From Pseudomonadota bacterium (GTDB lineage: Bacteria; Pseudomonadota; Gammaproteobacteria; Burkholderiales; Burkholderiaceae_C), in assembly GCA_963204815.1 (NCBI GenBank), contig CAUJHQ010000027.1, positions 1 to 32,440 of the forward strand: a DNA stretch of 32,440 nucleotides, read 5' to 3'. Below the pieces are notes generated by a model. The model was given only the letters and a program-made list of their open reading frames with translations. It was not told the origin of the DNA and ran no database searches. This document shows, piece by piece, positions 26,277 to 32,359 of the stretch. Numbering within the stretch: the stretch's first letter is position 1; each line of letters starts with the position of its first letter. The position numbers and the translations under genes were made by a program.

Positions 26277-26693
26277 CTACTGCGTGGGCGTCGCGAGGGC
26301 GCGTGCGACCTCGGTCTGCCAGGGCAGCTGGTGCACGATTTCGTTGAGGAAACGCGCCGCCTCGAAGGCGGTGAGGACTTCGCCCTCGTCGCCGATGAAG
26401 CGCAGGTTCGTCACCACCGACAGCGGGTCGGCCATCGCGACGATGCCGTGCGAGATCTGCACCCAGTCCCAGGCGACGCCGGCTTCGCCGTCGGCGAGGC
26501 TGCCCGCCCACAGGGTCTGGCCGGCCATGCCGCTCAGGCGGTCGCCGGGGCAGGTGATGCGCGTGCCCAGGTGGTGGAACTGCAGCCCCGAAGCGCGGTC
26601 GGCCTGCCACAATAGAGGGGGCCACGCGCGCAGGGACCATGGCGAGATCGGTGGCATGGGAGGCTCGTGAAGGCGGGTGGCAAGGTGCTGCAT
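26277..26693 (-). CDS. Conserved-looking hypothetical protein divergent from the LuxR gene
   Basis: 138 residues if the ATG at 26693 is used, which has a weak GAAGAT upstream; an in-frame ATG at 26657 would give 126 residues but lacks a Shine-Dalgarno. It has no signal peptide or membrane helix. Notable are a Trp-rich start (PWSLRAWPPLLWQ), then GTRITCPGDRLSGMAGQTLWAGS, WDWVQISHGIVAMADPLSVVTNLRFI and a helical end FLNEIVHQLPWQTEVARAL. I do not recognise the family with certainty. Its place beside a luxR gene, with a lux-box-like site between them, is where Burkholderiales often keep an RsaM-type quorum-sensing modulator. That assignment rests on position only. Confidence 0.7.
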   Translation of the reverse strand: MQHLATRLHEPPMPPISPWSLRAWPPLLWQADRASGLQFHHLGTRITCPGDRLSGMAGQTLWAGSLADGEAGVAWDWVQISHGIVAMADPLSVVTNLRFIGDEGEVLTAFEAARFLNEIVHQLPWQTEVARALATPTQ

Positions 26694-26728
26694 GCGGATA
26701 TCTTCGGCATGCGCGGCTTGCTTGAAAG

Positions 26729-26744
26729 CTGTAAACCCTGTCAG
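26729..26744. promoter_or_regulatory. Weak lux-box-like sequence between the hypothetical and LuxR genes
   Basis: CTGTAAACCCTGTCAG shares the left half CTGTAA and the final CAG with the better lux box at 27551. Its dyad is poor. It lies 36 bases before the hypothetical gene's ATG at 26693 and 54 before the LuxR ATG, so it could serve either. No good -10 is placed for a classic lux promoter on the plus side. Confidence 0.35.
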
Positions 26745-26797
26745 GGCCGTGACGTCTTGCGGCACCGTGGCGGTGCCAGGCAGTGGAGAGGAGATCG

Positions 26798-27511
26798 ATG
26801 CTCCCGGGTGGCTACTCGGCGGTCCTGCAGGCCAAGTCGGTGGACGAGTTCCGCGACGAGGTCGTGCGCTTCACGCGGCAGCTCGGCTTCGAGACCTTCA
26901 CCGCGATGACGGTGGTCGACCACGCGATCGGCCAGAGCGACTTCATCACCGTCGAGAACCCGCCGACCGGCTACGCCGAGGCTTCGCACAACCCCGGCTC
27001 GTACCGGCGCGACCCGGTGATGCAGCACTGCAAGCGCCAGAGCGTGCCCATCATCTGGGACCGCGAGACCTACTCCAGCCAGGGCCTCGTCGACCTGTGG
27101 GAAGAGCAGGCCACCTTCGGCTACCACACGGGCATCGCGATGGCCCTGCACCTGCCCGAAGGGCGGCACTTCCTGCTCGGCGTCGACCGCGACCGGCCGC
27201 TGCCCGGGGACACGGCGGAACTGCAGCGCGTGGTGGCCGATCTGCAGCTCTTCGCGGTGCACGCCCAGGACGCCGCGCTGCGCCTGATGCTGCCGGCCGC
27301 GCAGCAGCCCGACCGCCCGGCGCTGACGCCGCGCGAACTGGAGGCGCTGCGCTGGACGATGGACGGCAAGACCGCCTGGGAAGTCGGCGCCATCCTCGGC
27401 ATCAGCGAGCGCACGGCGGTGCTGCACGTGAACAACGCGATGCACAAGCTGGGCTGCGTCAACAAGCACCAGGCCGTGCTGAAGGCGCTGCGCCTGGGCC
27501 TGATCCACTGA
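26798..27511 (+). CDS. LuxR-type quorum-sensing regulator with atypical ligand pocket
   Basis: 237 residues from the ATG at 26798, chosen over the GTG at 26783 because GAGAGGAGA precedes it. The N-terminal acyl-homoserine-lactone domain (about 15-160) keeps Asp72-Pro73 and Trp87, matching LasR Asp73 and Trp88. By ungapped alignment to LasR, Tyr56, Trp60 and Tyr64 are replaced by Pro55, Tyr59 and Ser63. The C-terminal LuxR helix-turn-helix (about 170-235, LTPRELEALRWTMDGKTAWEVG, ISERTAVLHVNNAMHKLGCVNKHQAV) is fully conserved. No luxI is present in the window, so it is an apparent solo regulator here. It lies 40 bases upstream of a strong lux box driving the peptide gene, its probable target. 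Confidence 0.95.
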   Translation: MLPGGYSAVLQAKSVDEFRDEVVRFTRQLGFETFTAMTVVDHAIGQSDFITVENPPTGYAEASHNPGSYRRDPVMQHCKRQSVPIIWDRETYSSQGLVDLWEEQATFGYHTGIAMALHLPEGRHFLLGVDRDRPLPGDTAELQRVVADLQLFAVHAQDAALRLMLPAAQQPDRPALTPRELEALRWTMDGKTAWEVGAILGISERTAVLHVNNAMHKLGCVNKHQAVLKALRLGLIH

Positions 27512-27550
27512 TCCGGCCGCGTGCACGGCGGCGGGTTCGCGCCTTGGACC

Positions 27551-27566
27551 CTGTAAGAGCTAACAG
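27551..27566. promoter_or_regulatory. lux box upstream of the secreted-peptide gene
   Basis: CTGTAAGAGCTAACAG is a dyad (CTGTNAGNNCTNACAG) very close to lux/cep-box sequences bound by AHL-LuxR proteins; the Burkholderia cep box begins CTGTAAGAG as well. Its centre lies about 43 bases before a start site predicted near 27602 from the -10-like TTCAAT (27590-27595), the class II geometry of luxI promoters where the box replaces the -35. Confidence 0.8.
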
Positions 27567-27589
27567 TACCCCGGCGCGACGGGCACTGC

Positions 27590-27595
27590 TTCAAT
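27590..27595 (+). promoter_or_regulatory. Putative -10 hexamer of the lux-box promoter
   Basis: TTCAAT matches four of six positions of TATAAT and lies 23 bases after the lux box, giving a start site near 27602 and a leader of about 30 bases before the first peptide ATG. No independent -35 is needed in this promoter class. Confidence 0.45.
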
Positions 27596-27632
27596 GCGAT
27601 GGACGGTGTGCAACTGCACACCGGAGCCACCG

Positions 27633-27830
27633 ATGGAGCTTGCCATGCAACACGACCAGAAGCCCGTTCGCGACCTCGATCGCGCTGTTCAGACCCCGGC
27701 GGCCGGCGGCCCGGTCGAACTCGACCCCGCGCTGTTCGCGCTCGTGTCCGGCGGCGCGCCGCGCAGCGGCTGGACGACCGACAGCACGGCCATCGTCACG
27801 CCCGACGCTCCCCGCAGCGGCTGGCTCTGA
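27633..27830 (+). CDS. Precursor of a double-glycine secreted peptide with duplicated APRSGW motif
   Basis: 65 residues from the ATG at 27633, or 61 from 27645; each start has GGAG exactly six bases upstream, so both may be used. Numbering from 27645, the leader ends VELDPALFALVSGG (24-37), with Leu at -12, Phe at -7, Val at -4 and Gly-Gly at -2/-1, the pattern cut by C39 peptidases. Cleavage after Gly37 gives a 24-residue product (38-61) that begins APRSGW and ends APRSGWL, with a Thr/Asp/Val middle. It has two Trp, two Arg, no Cys and no Lys. It lies between a lux box and a terminator, upstream of an HlyD adaptor and C39 transporter that should export it. It could be a bacteriocin, a signal or a surface-active peptide. 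I know of no matching family. Confidence 0.85.
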   Translation: MELAMQHDQKPVRDLDRAVQTPAAGGPVELDPALFALVSGGAPRSGWTTDSTAIVTPDAPRSGWL

Positions 27831-27940
27831 ACCGAATTCCCGCTGCGCAGCAGCGGCGATTGCGCGCCTGGGAACGGCTGGTGATCCGGTCCTAGGCCAC
27901 TTGGCGTCACGGGTCTCATCCCTCCAGTTCCGTGATGCTT

Positions 27941-27971
27941 GCGGACCGGCTGTGCCGGTCCGCGTTTTTTT
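27941..27971 (+). terminator. Strong intrinsic terminator after the peptide gene
   Basis: A perfect 10-bp stem, GCGGACCGGC and GCCGGTCCGC, around the loop TGT is followed by G and seven T. It stands between the peptide gene and the adaptor gene (start 27995), so most transcripts from the lux promoter should stop here, with read-through feeding the transporter genes. The 110 bases between the peptide stop and the stem contain only a small hairpin (27840-27856). Confidence 0.93.
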
Positions 27972-27994
27972 GTCGGTGAGTCCGGCGTAACTTC

Positions 27995-29254
27995 ATGCGC
28001 CTGTTGTTTCGACCCGAAGCCGTCGCGGCTCAAAGCCAGCAGTGGCTCGGGCGCGTGCAGCTCATCAGGCCGCTCGCCCTGGATGTCGTCACCATCGGCG
28101 TCGTGGTCGCGGCGCTGGCCCTTGTGGCCTTCCTGTCGCTGGCCCAGTACACGCGCAAGGTCGCGGTGCCCGGTGTGCTCGCGCCCGACCGCGGGCTGAT
28201 CCGCGTCGTGCCCACCGCCAGCGGCACTGTCGTCGAGCGCCGCGTCGGCGAAGGGCAGGCGGTGCGCGCCGGCGACGTGCTGTTCGTCATCGCGATCGAG
28301 CGCTCCACGCTGGCCGCCGACGCCCAGGCGCAGGTGCAGCGCAGTCTCGACGAGCGCGAGCGCAGCCTGAAGGACGCCGCACGCCAGCAGCGTGAGCTCG
28401 CCGAGGCGCAGCGTGTGTCCATCGACCGGCGGCTGCAGGCGCTGGCCGGCGAGCTGGCCCAGGTGGACGGCGAAGTGGCGCTGCAGCGCCAGCGGCTCGC
28501 GCTGGCGCGCCAGGCGATGGCACGGCTCGAATCGCTGCGCGACCAGCAGTTCATCTCGCCGGCGCAATTGCAGGCCAAGAGCGAGGAGCTGCTGGCGATC
28601 GAGGCCGCGGCGCAGTCGCTCGAGCGCCAGCGCGCCAACCTCGCGCGCGAGCGTGCCGCGCTCGAAGGCGAGCGCAGCCAGCTGCCGTTGCTGGCGCGCG
28701 GCGCGCAGGGCGGCATCGATCGCGACCTGGCCGCGCTGTCGCGCGAGGCGGCCGAGCAGGACGCGGCACGCCGCGTCGTCATCCGCGCGCCGCACGACGG
28801 CACGGTGAGCGCCGTGCTGGCCGACGCGGGCCAGAGCGTGTCGCCCTCGTCGGCGCTCGCCAGTCTGGTGCCGGCGGGGGCCGCGCTGCAGGCGCAGCTG
28901 TACGCGCCCTCCAGCGCCATCGGCTTCGTGCGGCCGGGGCAGGTGGTGCGCCTGCGCTACGAAGCCTTCCCGTACCAGAAGTTCGGCCACCGCGCCGGCC
29001 GCGTGGTGCAGGTGTCGCGCACGCCGCTGGCGCCCAGTGAACTGCAGGCGCTGGCGCTGCCGGTGCTGGACGAGGCGGCGCGCGAGCGCGAGGCGATGTT
29101 CCGCATCACCGTCGCGCTCGACGCCGACGAAGGCGCCGAGCCGTTGCCGCTGGTGGCCGGCCTGCGCCTGCAGGCCGATGTGCAGCTGGAGACGCGGCGC
29201 CTCGTCGAGTGGCTTTTCGAGCCGCTGCTCGGCCTGGAGCGGCGCCTTCAATGA
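27995..29254 (+). CDS. HlyD-family membrane fusion protein for peptide export
   Basis: 419 residues from the ATG at 27995; its ribosome site is weak. A short cytoplasmic N-terminus precedes one membrane helix (about 30-50, DVVTIGVVVAALALVAFLSL). A first lipoyl half follows (VVPTASGTVVERRVGEGQAVRAGDVLFVI), then a long coiled coil (about 110-260, rich in Glu/Arg/Gln/Ala), the second lipoyl half (VVIRAPHDGTVSAVLADAGQSVSPSSAL) and a beta-barrel region (FVRPGQVVRLRYEAFPYQKFGHRAGRVVQVS). This is the CvaA/HlyD adaptor type linking an inner-membrane ABC exporter to an outer-membrane channel, which is not encoded in the window. The stop overlaps the transporter start (ATGA). Confidence 0.94.
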   Translation: MRLLFRPEAVAAQSQQWLGRVQLIRPLALDVVTIGVVVAALALVAFLSLAQYTRKVAVPGVLAPDRGLIRVVPTASGTVVERRVGEGQAVRAGDVLFVIAIERSTLAADAQAQVQRSLDERERSLKDAARQQRELAEAQRVSIDRRLQALAGELAQVDGEVALQRQRLALARQAMARLESLRDQQFISPAQLQAKSEELLAIEAAAQSLERQRANLARERAALEGERSQLPLLARGAQGGIDRDLAALSREAAEQDAARRVVIRAPHDGTVSAVLADAGQSVSPSSALASLVPAGAALQAQLYAPSSAIGFVRPGQVVRLRYEAFPYQKFGHRAGRVVQVSRTPLAPSELQALALPVLDEAAREREAMFRITVALDADEGAEPLPLVAGLRLQADVQLETRRLVEWLFEPLLGLERRLQ

Positions 29255-31398
29255 AGTCCGCGGTGAATCCATCCTTGCGGCTGGGCTGGGGCGCCCCGCG
29301 CGTGCCGCTGGTGCTGCAGACCGAGGCCGCCGAGTGCGGCCTGGCCTGCCTGGCGATGGTGGCGTCGGCGCATGGCCACCGGACCGACCTGCCGACGCTG
29401 CGGCGGCGCTTCTCGCTGTCGGCCAAGGGCGTGACGCTCGGCGACCTGGTGCGCATGTCCGAGGGCCTGAACCTGCAGGCGCGCGCGCTGCGCGCCGAGC
29501 TCGACGAACTCGAGCAGCTGCAGACGCCGTGCATCCTGCACTGGGACCTGAACCACTTCGTCGTGCTCGTTTCGTACCGGCGTGGCGTGGCCGTGATCCA
29601 CGACCCCGGCCGCGGGCAGCGCCGGCTGCGGCGCGACGAACTGTCGCGCCACTTCACCGGCGTCGCGCTCGAACTGCAGCCGGGGCCGGGCTTCGAGCGC
29701 AAGACCGAGCGCCAGGCGGTGCGGCTGGGCCAGCTGCTCGGGCCGGTCACCGGGTTCCGGCGCTCGCTGGCGCAGATCCTGGTGCTGGCGCTCGCGCTCG
29801 AGACCTTCACGCTGCTGTCGCCGTTCTTCATGCAGTGGGTGGTCGACGGCGTCGTCATCAGCGCCGACCGCGACCTGCTGCTCACGCTGGCCATCGGCTT
29901 CGGCCTGCTGGTGCTGGTGCAGGTGGCGACCGCGGCGGCGCGCTCGTGGGCGGTGCTGTACCTGTCGGCCACGCTGAACCAGCAATGGCTGGTGAACGTG
30001 TTCGCGCATTTGCTGCGCCTGCCGGTGAGCTGGTTCGAGAAACGCCACCCGGGCGACATCTGGTCGCGCTTCGGCTCCGTGCAGCAGATCCAGAAGACGC
30101 TGACGACGAGCTTCATCGAGGCCGTGCTCGACGGCCTGCTGGTCGTGCTGGCGCTGGCGATGATGGCGGTCTACAGCGTCACGTTGACGGCCGTCGGCCT
30201 GGCGGCGGTGCTGGGCTACGGCCTGCTGCGCTGGGCCTTCTTCCGGCCGCTGCGCGAAGCCACCGAGGAAGCGCTGGTCTTCGAAGGCAAGCAGGCGAGC
30301 CACTTCCTCGAATCGCTGCGCGGCGTGCAGGCGATCAAGCTGTTCAATGCGCAGGCCGACCGGCAGTCGCGCTTCGCCAGCCTGGTCGTCGACACGATGA
30401 ACGCCGAGGTGGCCACGCGCAAGCTGGAGCTGCTGTTCTCTGTGCTGCACCGGCTGCTGTTCGGGCTGGAGCGCGTGGCCGTGGTCGGCGTCGGTGCGCT
30501 GCTGGTGCTGGACGGCCGGCTCACGGTGGGCATGCTGTTCGCGTTCCTCGCCTACAAGGAGCAGTTCGCGCTGCGCGTGAGCGGCCTCATCGACAAGGCG
30601 GTGGCGCTGAAGATGCTGCGCCTGCAGGGCGAACGGCTCGCCGACATCGTGCTGACGCCGCCGGAGGCGGACGCGCAGCGCGCCGCCGTGGACATGCCGC
30701 GCGAGGCCGCCGCCGGCCTGGAGCTGCGCGATGTCTGCTTCCGCTACGCCGATGGCGAACCCGAGGTGCTGCGTGGCGTGAGCCTGCGCATCGAGCCGGG
30801 CGAGTCGGTGGCGATCGTCGGCCCCTCTGGGGGGGGCAAGACGACGCTGCTGAAGGTGATGCTGGGCATCCACGCGCCGACGGCGGGCGAGGTGCTGGTG
30901 GGCGGCGTGCCGCTGGCGCGCCTGGGGCTGCGGGCCTGGCGCGACGCGGTCGGCGTGGTGATGCAGGACGAGCCGCTGTTCTCGGGCTCGATCGCCGACA
31001 ACATCTGCTTCTTCGACCCCCAGCCCGATGCGGCGTGGATTGCGCAGTGCGCGCGCGTGGCCGCGGTGCACGACGAGATCGAGGCCATGCCGATGGGCTA
31101 CCACACGCTCATCGGCGACATGGGCGCCGCGCTCTCGGGCGGGCAGAAGCAGCGCGTGCTGCTGGCGCGCGCGCTCTACAAGCGGCCGAAGATCCTGCTG
31201 CTCGACGAGGCGACGAGCTCGCTCGACGTCGAGCGCGAACGCATCGTCAACCAAGCCGTGCGCCAGCTGGCGCTGACGCGCGTGATCGTGGCGCACCGGC
31301 CCGAGACCATTGCGTCGGCCGCACGCGTGATCGCGCTCCACGAGGGGCGCGTCGCGCAGGACCTGCGCAGCGTGGTGGGCTCGGCGCCGATGCAGTAG
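29251..31398 (+). CDS. Peptidase-containing ABC transporter (C39, CvaB-like)
   Basis: 715 residues from the ATG at 29251, which overlaps the adaptor stop; an upstream in-frame ATG at 29209 lies inside the adaptor gene and is unlikely. The N-terminal C39 peptidase has Gln23 (oxyanion), Cys29 in TEAAECGLACLAM, His102 in LNHFVVLVS and Asp118 in IHDPGRG, all intact, so it should cut double-glycine leaders. The membrane domain spans about 160-440 (SPFFMQWVVDGV, WFEKRHPGDIWSRFGSV). The ATPase domain has Walker A GPSGGGKT (524-531), signature LSGGQKQR, Walker B ILLLDEATSSLD and the H-loop His in IVAHRPE. It should cleave and export the peptide encoded at 27633-27830. A run of eight G lies in the Walker A codons. 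Confidence 0.96.
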   Translation: MKSAVNPSLRLGWGAPRVPLVLQTEAAECGLACLAMVASAHGHRTDLPTLRRRFSLSAKGVTLGDLVRMSEGLNLQARALRAELDELEQLQTPCILHWDLNHFVVLVSYRRGVAVIHDPGRGQRRLRRDELSRHFTGVALELQPGPGFERKTERQAVRLGQLLGPVTGFRRSLAQILVLALALETFTLLSPFFMQWVVDGVVISADRDLLLTLAIGFGLLVLVQVATAAARSWAVLYLSATLNQQWLVNVFAHLLRLPVSWFEKRHPGDIWSRFGSVQQIQKTLTTSFIEAVLDGLLVVLALAMMAVYSVTLTAVGLAAVLGYGLLRWAFFRPLREATEEALVFEGKQASHFLESLRGVQAIKLFNAQADRQSRFASLVVDTMNAEVATRKLELLFSVLHRLLFGLERVAVVGVGALLVLDGRLTVGMLFAFLAYKEQFALRVSGLIDKAVALKMLRLQGERLADIVLTPPEADAQRAAVDMPREAAAGLELRDVCFRYADGEPEVLRGVSLRIEPGESVAIVGPSGGGKTTLLKVMLGIHAPTAGEVLVGGVPLARLGLRAWRDAVGVVMQDEPLFSGSIADNICFFDPQPDAAWIAQCARVAAVHDEIEAMPMGYHTLIGDMGAALSGGQKQRVLLARALYKRPKILLLDEATSSLDVERERIVNQAVRQLALTRVIVAHRPETIASAARVIALHEGRVAQDLRSVVGSAPMQ

Positions 31399-31402
31399 CC
31401 GA

Positions 31403-31597
31403 TCAGGCCTTCTTCATCGGGCAGGTGTTGAGGCCCAGCACCGTGTACAGCGGGCAGAACCCGAACAGCGCGGTGCCCAGCGGCACGAGGCCGATCCAGC
31501 CCCACAGGCCGATGGTGCCGGTCAGCGCCAGCGCGATCAGCACGAGGCCGGCGACGATGCGGAGGATGCGGTCGATGCCGCCGACGTTGCTCTTCAT
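31403..31597 (-). CDS. DUF2892 small inner-membrane protein
   Basis: 64 residues from the ATG at 31597, preceded by AGGAG. It starts MKSNVGGIDRILRIVAGL and has two hydrophobic helices (about 11-27 and 30-50) with the family pattern WGWIGLVPLGTALFGFCPLY and TCPMKK. DUF2892 proteins resemble the membrane part of YgaP, a rhodanese linked to sulfur metabolism, and carry two conserved Cys as here. It is downstream of a Crp/Fnr gene in the same direction, with a CRP-like operator in between. It converges on the transporter gene, four bases away. Confidence 0.9.
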   Translation of the reverse strand: MKSNVGGIDRILRIVAGLVLIALALTGTIGLWGWIGLVPLGTALFGFCPLYTVLGLNTCPMKKA

Positions 31598-31663
31598 GGT
31601 GTGTGCTCCTGGACCGGCGAACCTGCCGGATGCGAAGCAGTGTCGTCGTCGCGCGGCGCGGCT

Positions 31664-32356
31664 TCAGTGACCTGGGTCACTCGGCGCGCCGGCGGCGTGC
31701 ACGCGCAGCGCGTGGCCGTCGACGATCTCGATGCGCTCGCGGCCCAGGCGCACCCAGCCGTCGCGCTCGAACCGCTTGAGCAGGCGGGTGACGATCTCTC
31801 GTACGGTGCCCAGCTCGTCGGCCAGCGCCTGGTGCGTCAGGCGCAGCTCGCGCCCGTGGCCGAGCAGGGCATGCGCGAGGCGCTGGTCCAGGCGCTGGAA
31901 GGCCACGGCCTCGGTCAGCGCCATCAGGTCGGCCAGGCGGTCGGCGAAGATGCCGAAGACGAAGCGGCGGAATTCGGCGTTCGCCGACCAGCGCTCGAAG
32001 CCGCTGGGCGTGAGCAGCACGAGTTCGGTGTCCTCGGTGGCCTGGCCGTGCGCGGCGATCGGCACGTGGCCGAACAGGCACGAGGTGGAGACGACGCAGA
32101 GCTCGCCCGGCGTCACGCGGTAGAGCTCGATCGATCGGCCGCCGGGCGAGCCGCGCGCAACCTTCACGCTCCCGGACAGCACCATCGGGAAGCCGCGGCA
32201 CGGCGTGCCCTGCTCGAAGAGCACGGTGCCGGCGGGCACGCTCGCGCGCTGTGCTTCGTGGTGCAGCACGTCGGCGCGCAGTGCGGGCTCGATGGCGCCG
32301 AGCAGCGGGTAGAGCGCGGCGAGCCGCTCGGCGGTGGGCGTGTCGGACGGGTCCAC
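31664..32356 (-). CDS. Crp/Fnr-family transcriptional regulator
   Basis: 230 residues from the GTG at 32356. A cyclic-nucleotide-binding-like beta barrel (about 15-125: SVPAGTVLFEQGTPCRGFPMVLSGSVKV) precedes a dimer helix and a winged helix-turn-helix (about 170-215, LTHQALADELGTVREIVTRLLKRFE). The recognition helix has Arg186-Glu187 and Arg191, the same RE-x3-R spacing with which E. coli CRP reads GTGA, unlike the E-x2-SR of FNR. The barrel lacks the Fnr N-terminal Cys cluster but has Cys53, Cys87 and Cys93, so a redox or sulfur signal is possible. The start lies three bases after the stop of an upstream gene, suggesting an operon. Confidence 0.92.
   Translation of the reverse strand: MDPSDTPTAERLAALYPLLGAIEPALRADVLHHEAQRASVPAGTVLFEQGTPCRGFPMVLSGSVKVARGSPGGRSIELYRVTPGELCVVSTSCLFGHVPIAAHGQATEDTELVLLTPSGFERWSANAEFRRFVFGIFADRLADLMALTEAVAFQRLDQRLAHALLGHGRELRLTHQALADELGTVREIVTRLLKRFERDGWVRLGRERIEIVDGHALRVHAAGAPSDPGH
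31666..31681. promoter_or_regulatory. CRP-type operator upstream of the DUF2892 gene
   Basis: AGTGACCTGGGTCACT is a perfect 16-bp palindrome holding the CRP core GTGA-N6-TCAC. It overlaps the end of the Crp/Fnr gene, and its centre lies about 76 bases before the DUF2892 ATG. A GACACT hexamer about 30 bases downstream could be a -10 at class II spacing. The adjacent regulator has the CRP-like contact residues expected to read GTGA. Confidence 0.65.
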
Positions 32357-32359
32357 GGG

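Noticed and set aside
27594..27632. Earlier ATG at 27594 for the peptide precursor
   Set aside because: It lies before the start site predicted from the lux promoter and lacks a Shine-Dalgarno.
27688..27710. First Gly-Gly (residues 21-22 in AAGGPVE) as the leader cleavage site
   Set aside because: Positions -4, -7 and -12 do not fit the double-glycine leader; the second site (VSGG) fits fully.
29209..29250. Upstream ATG for the C39 transporter
   Set aside because: It would overlap the adaptor gene by 46 bases and add residues before the normal C39 start; the ATGA at 29251 is the better choice.
30829..30836. Run of eight G in the Walker A codons as a phase-variation tract
   Set aside because: Short for slipped-strand switching in GC-rich DNA and simply encodes Gly-Gly-Gly of the P-loop.
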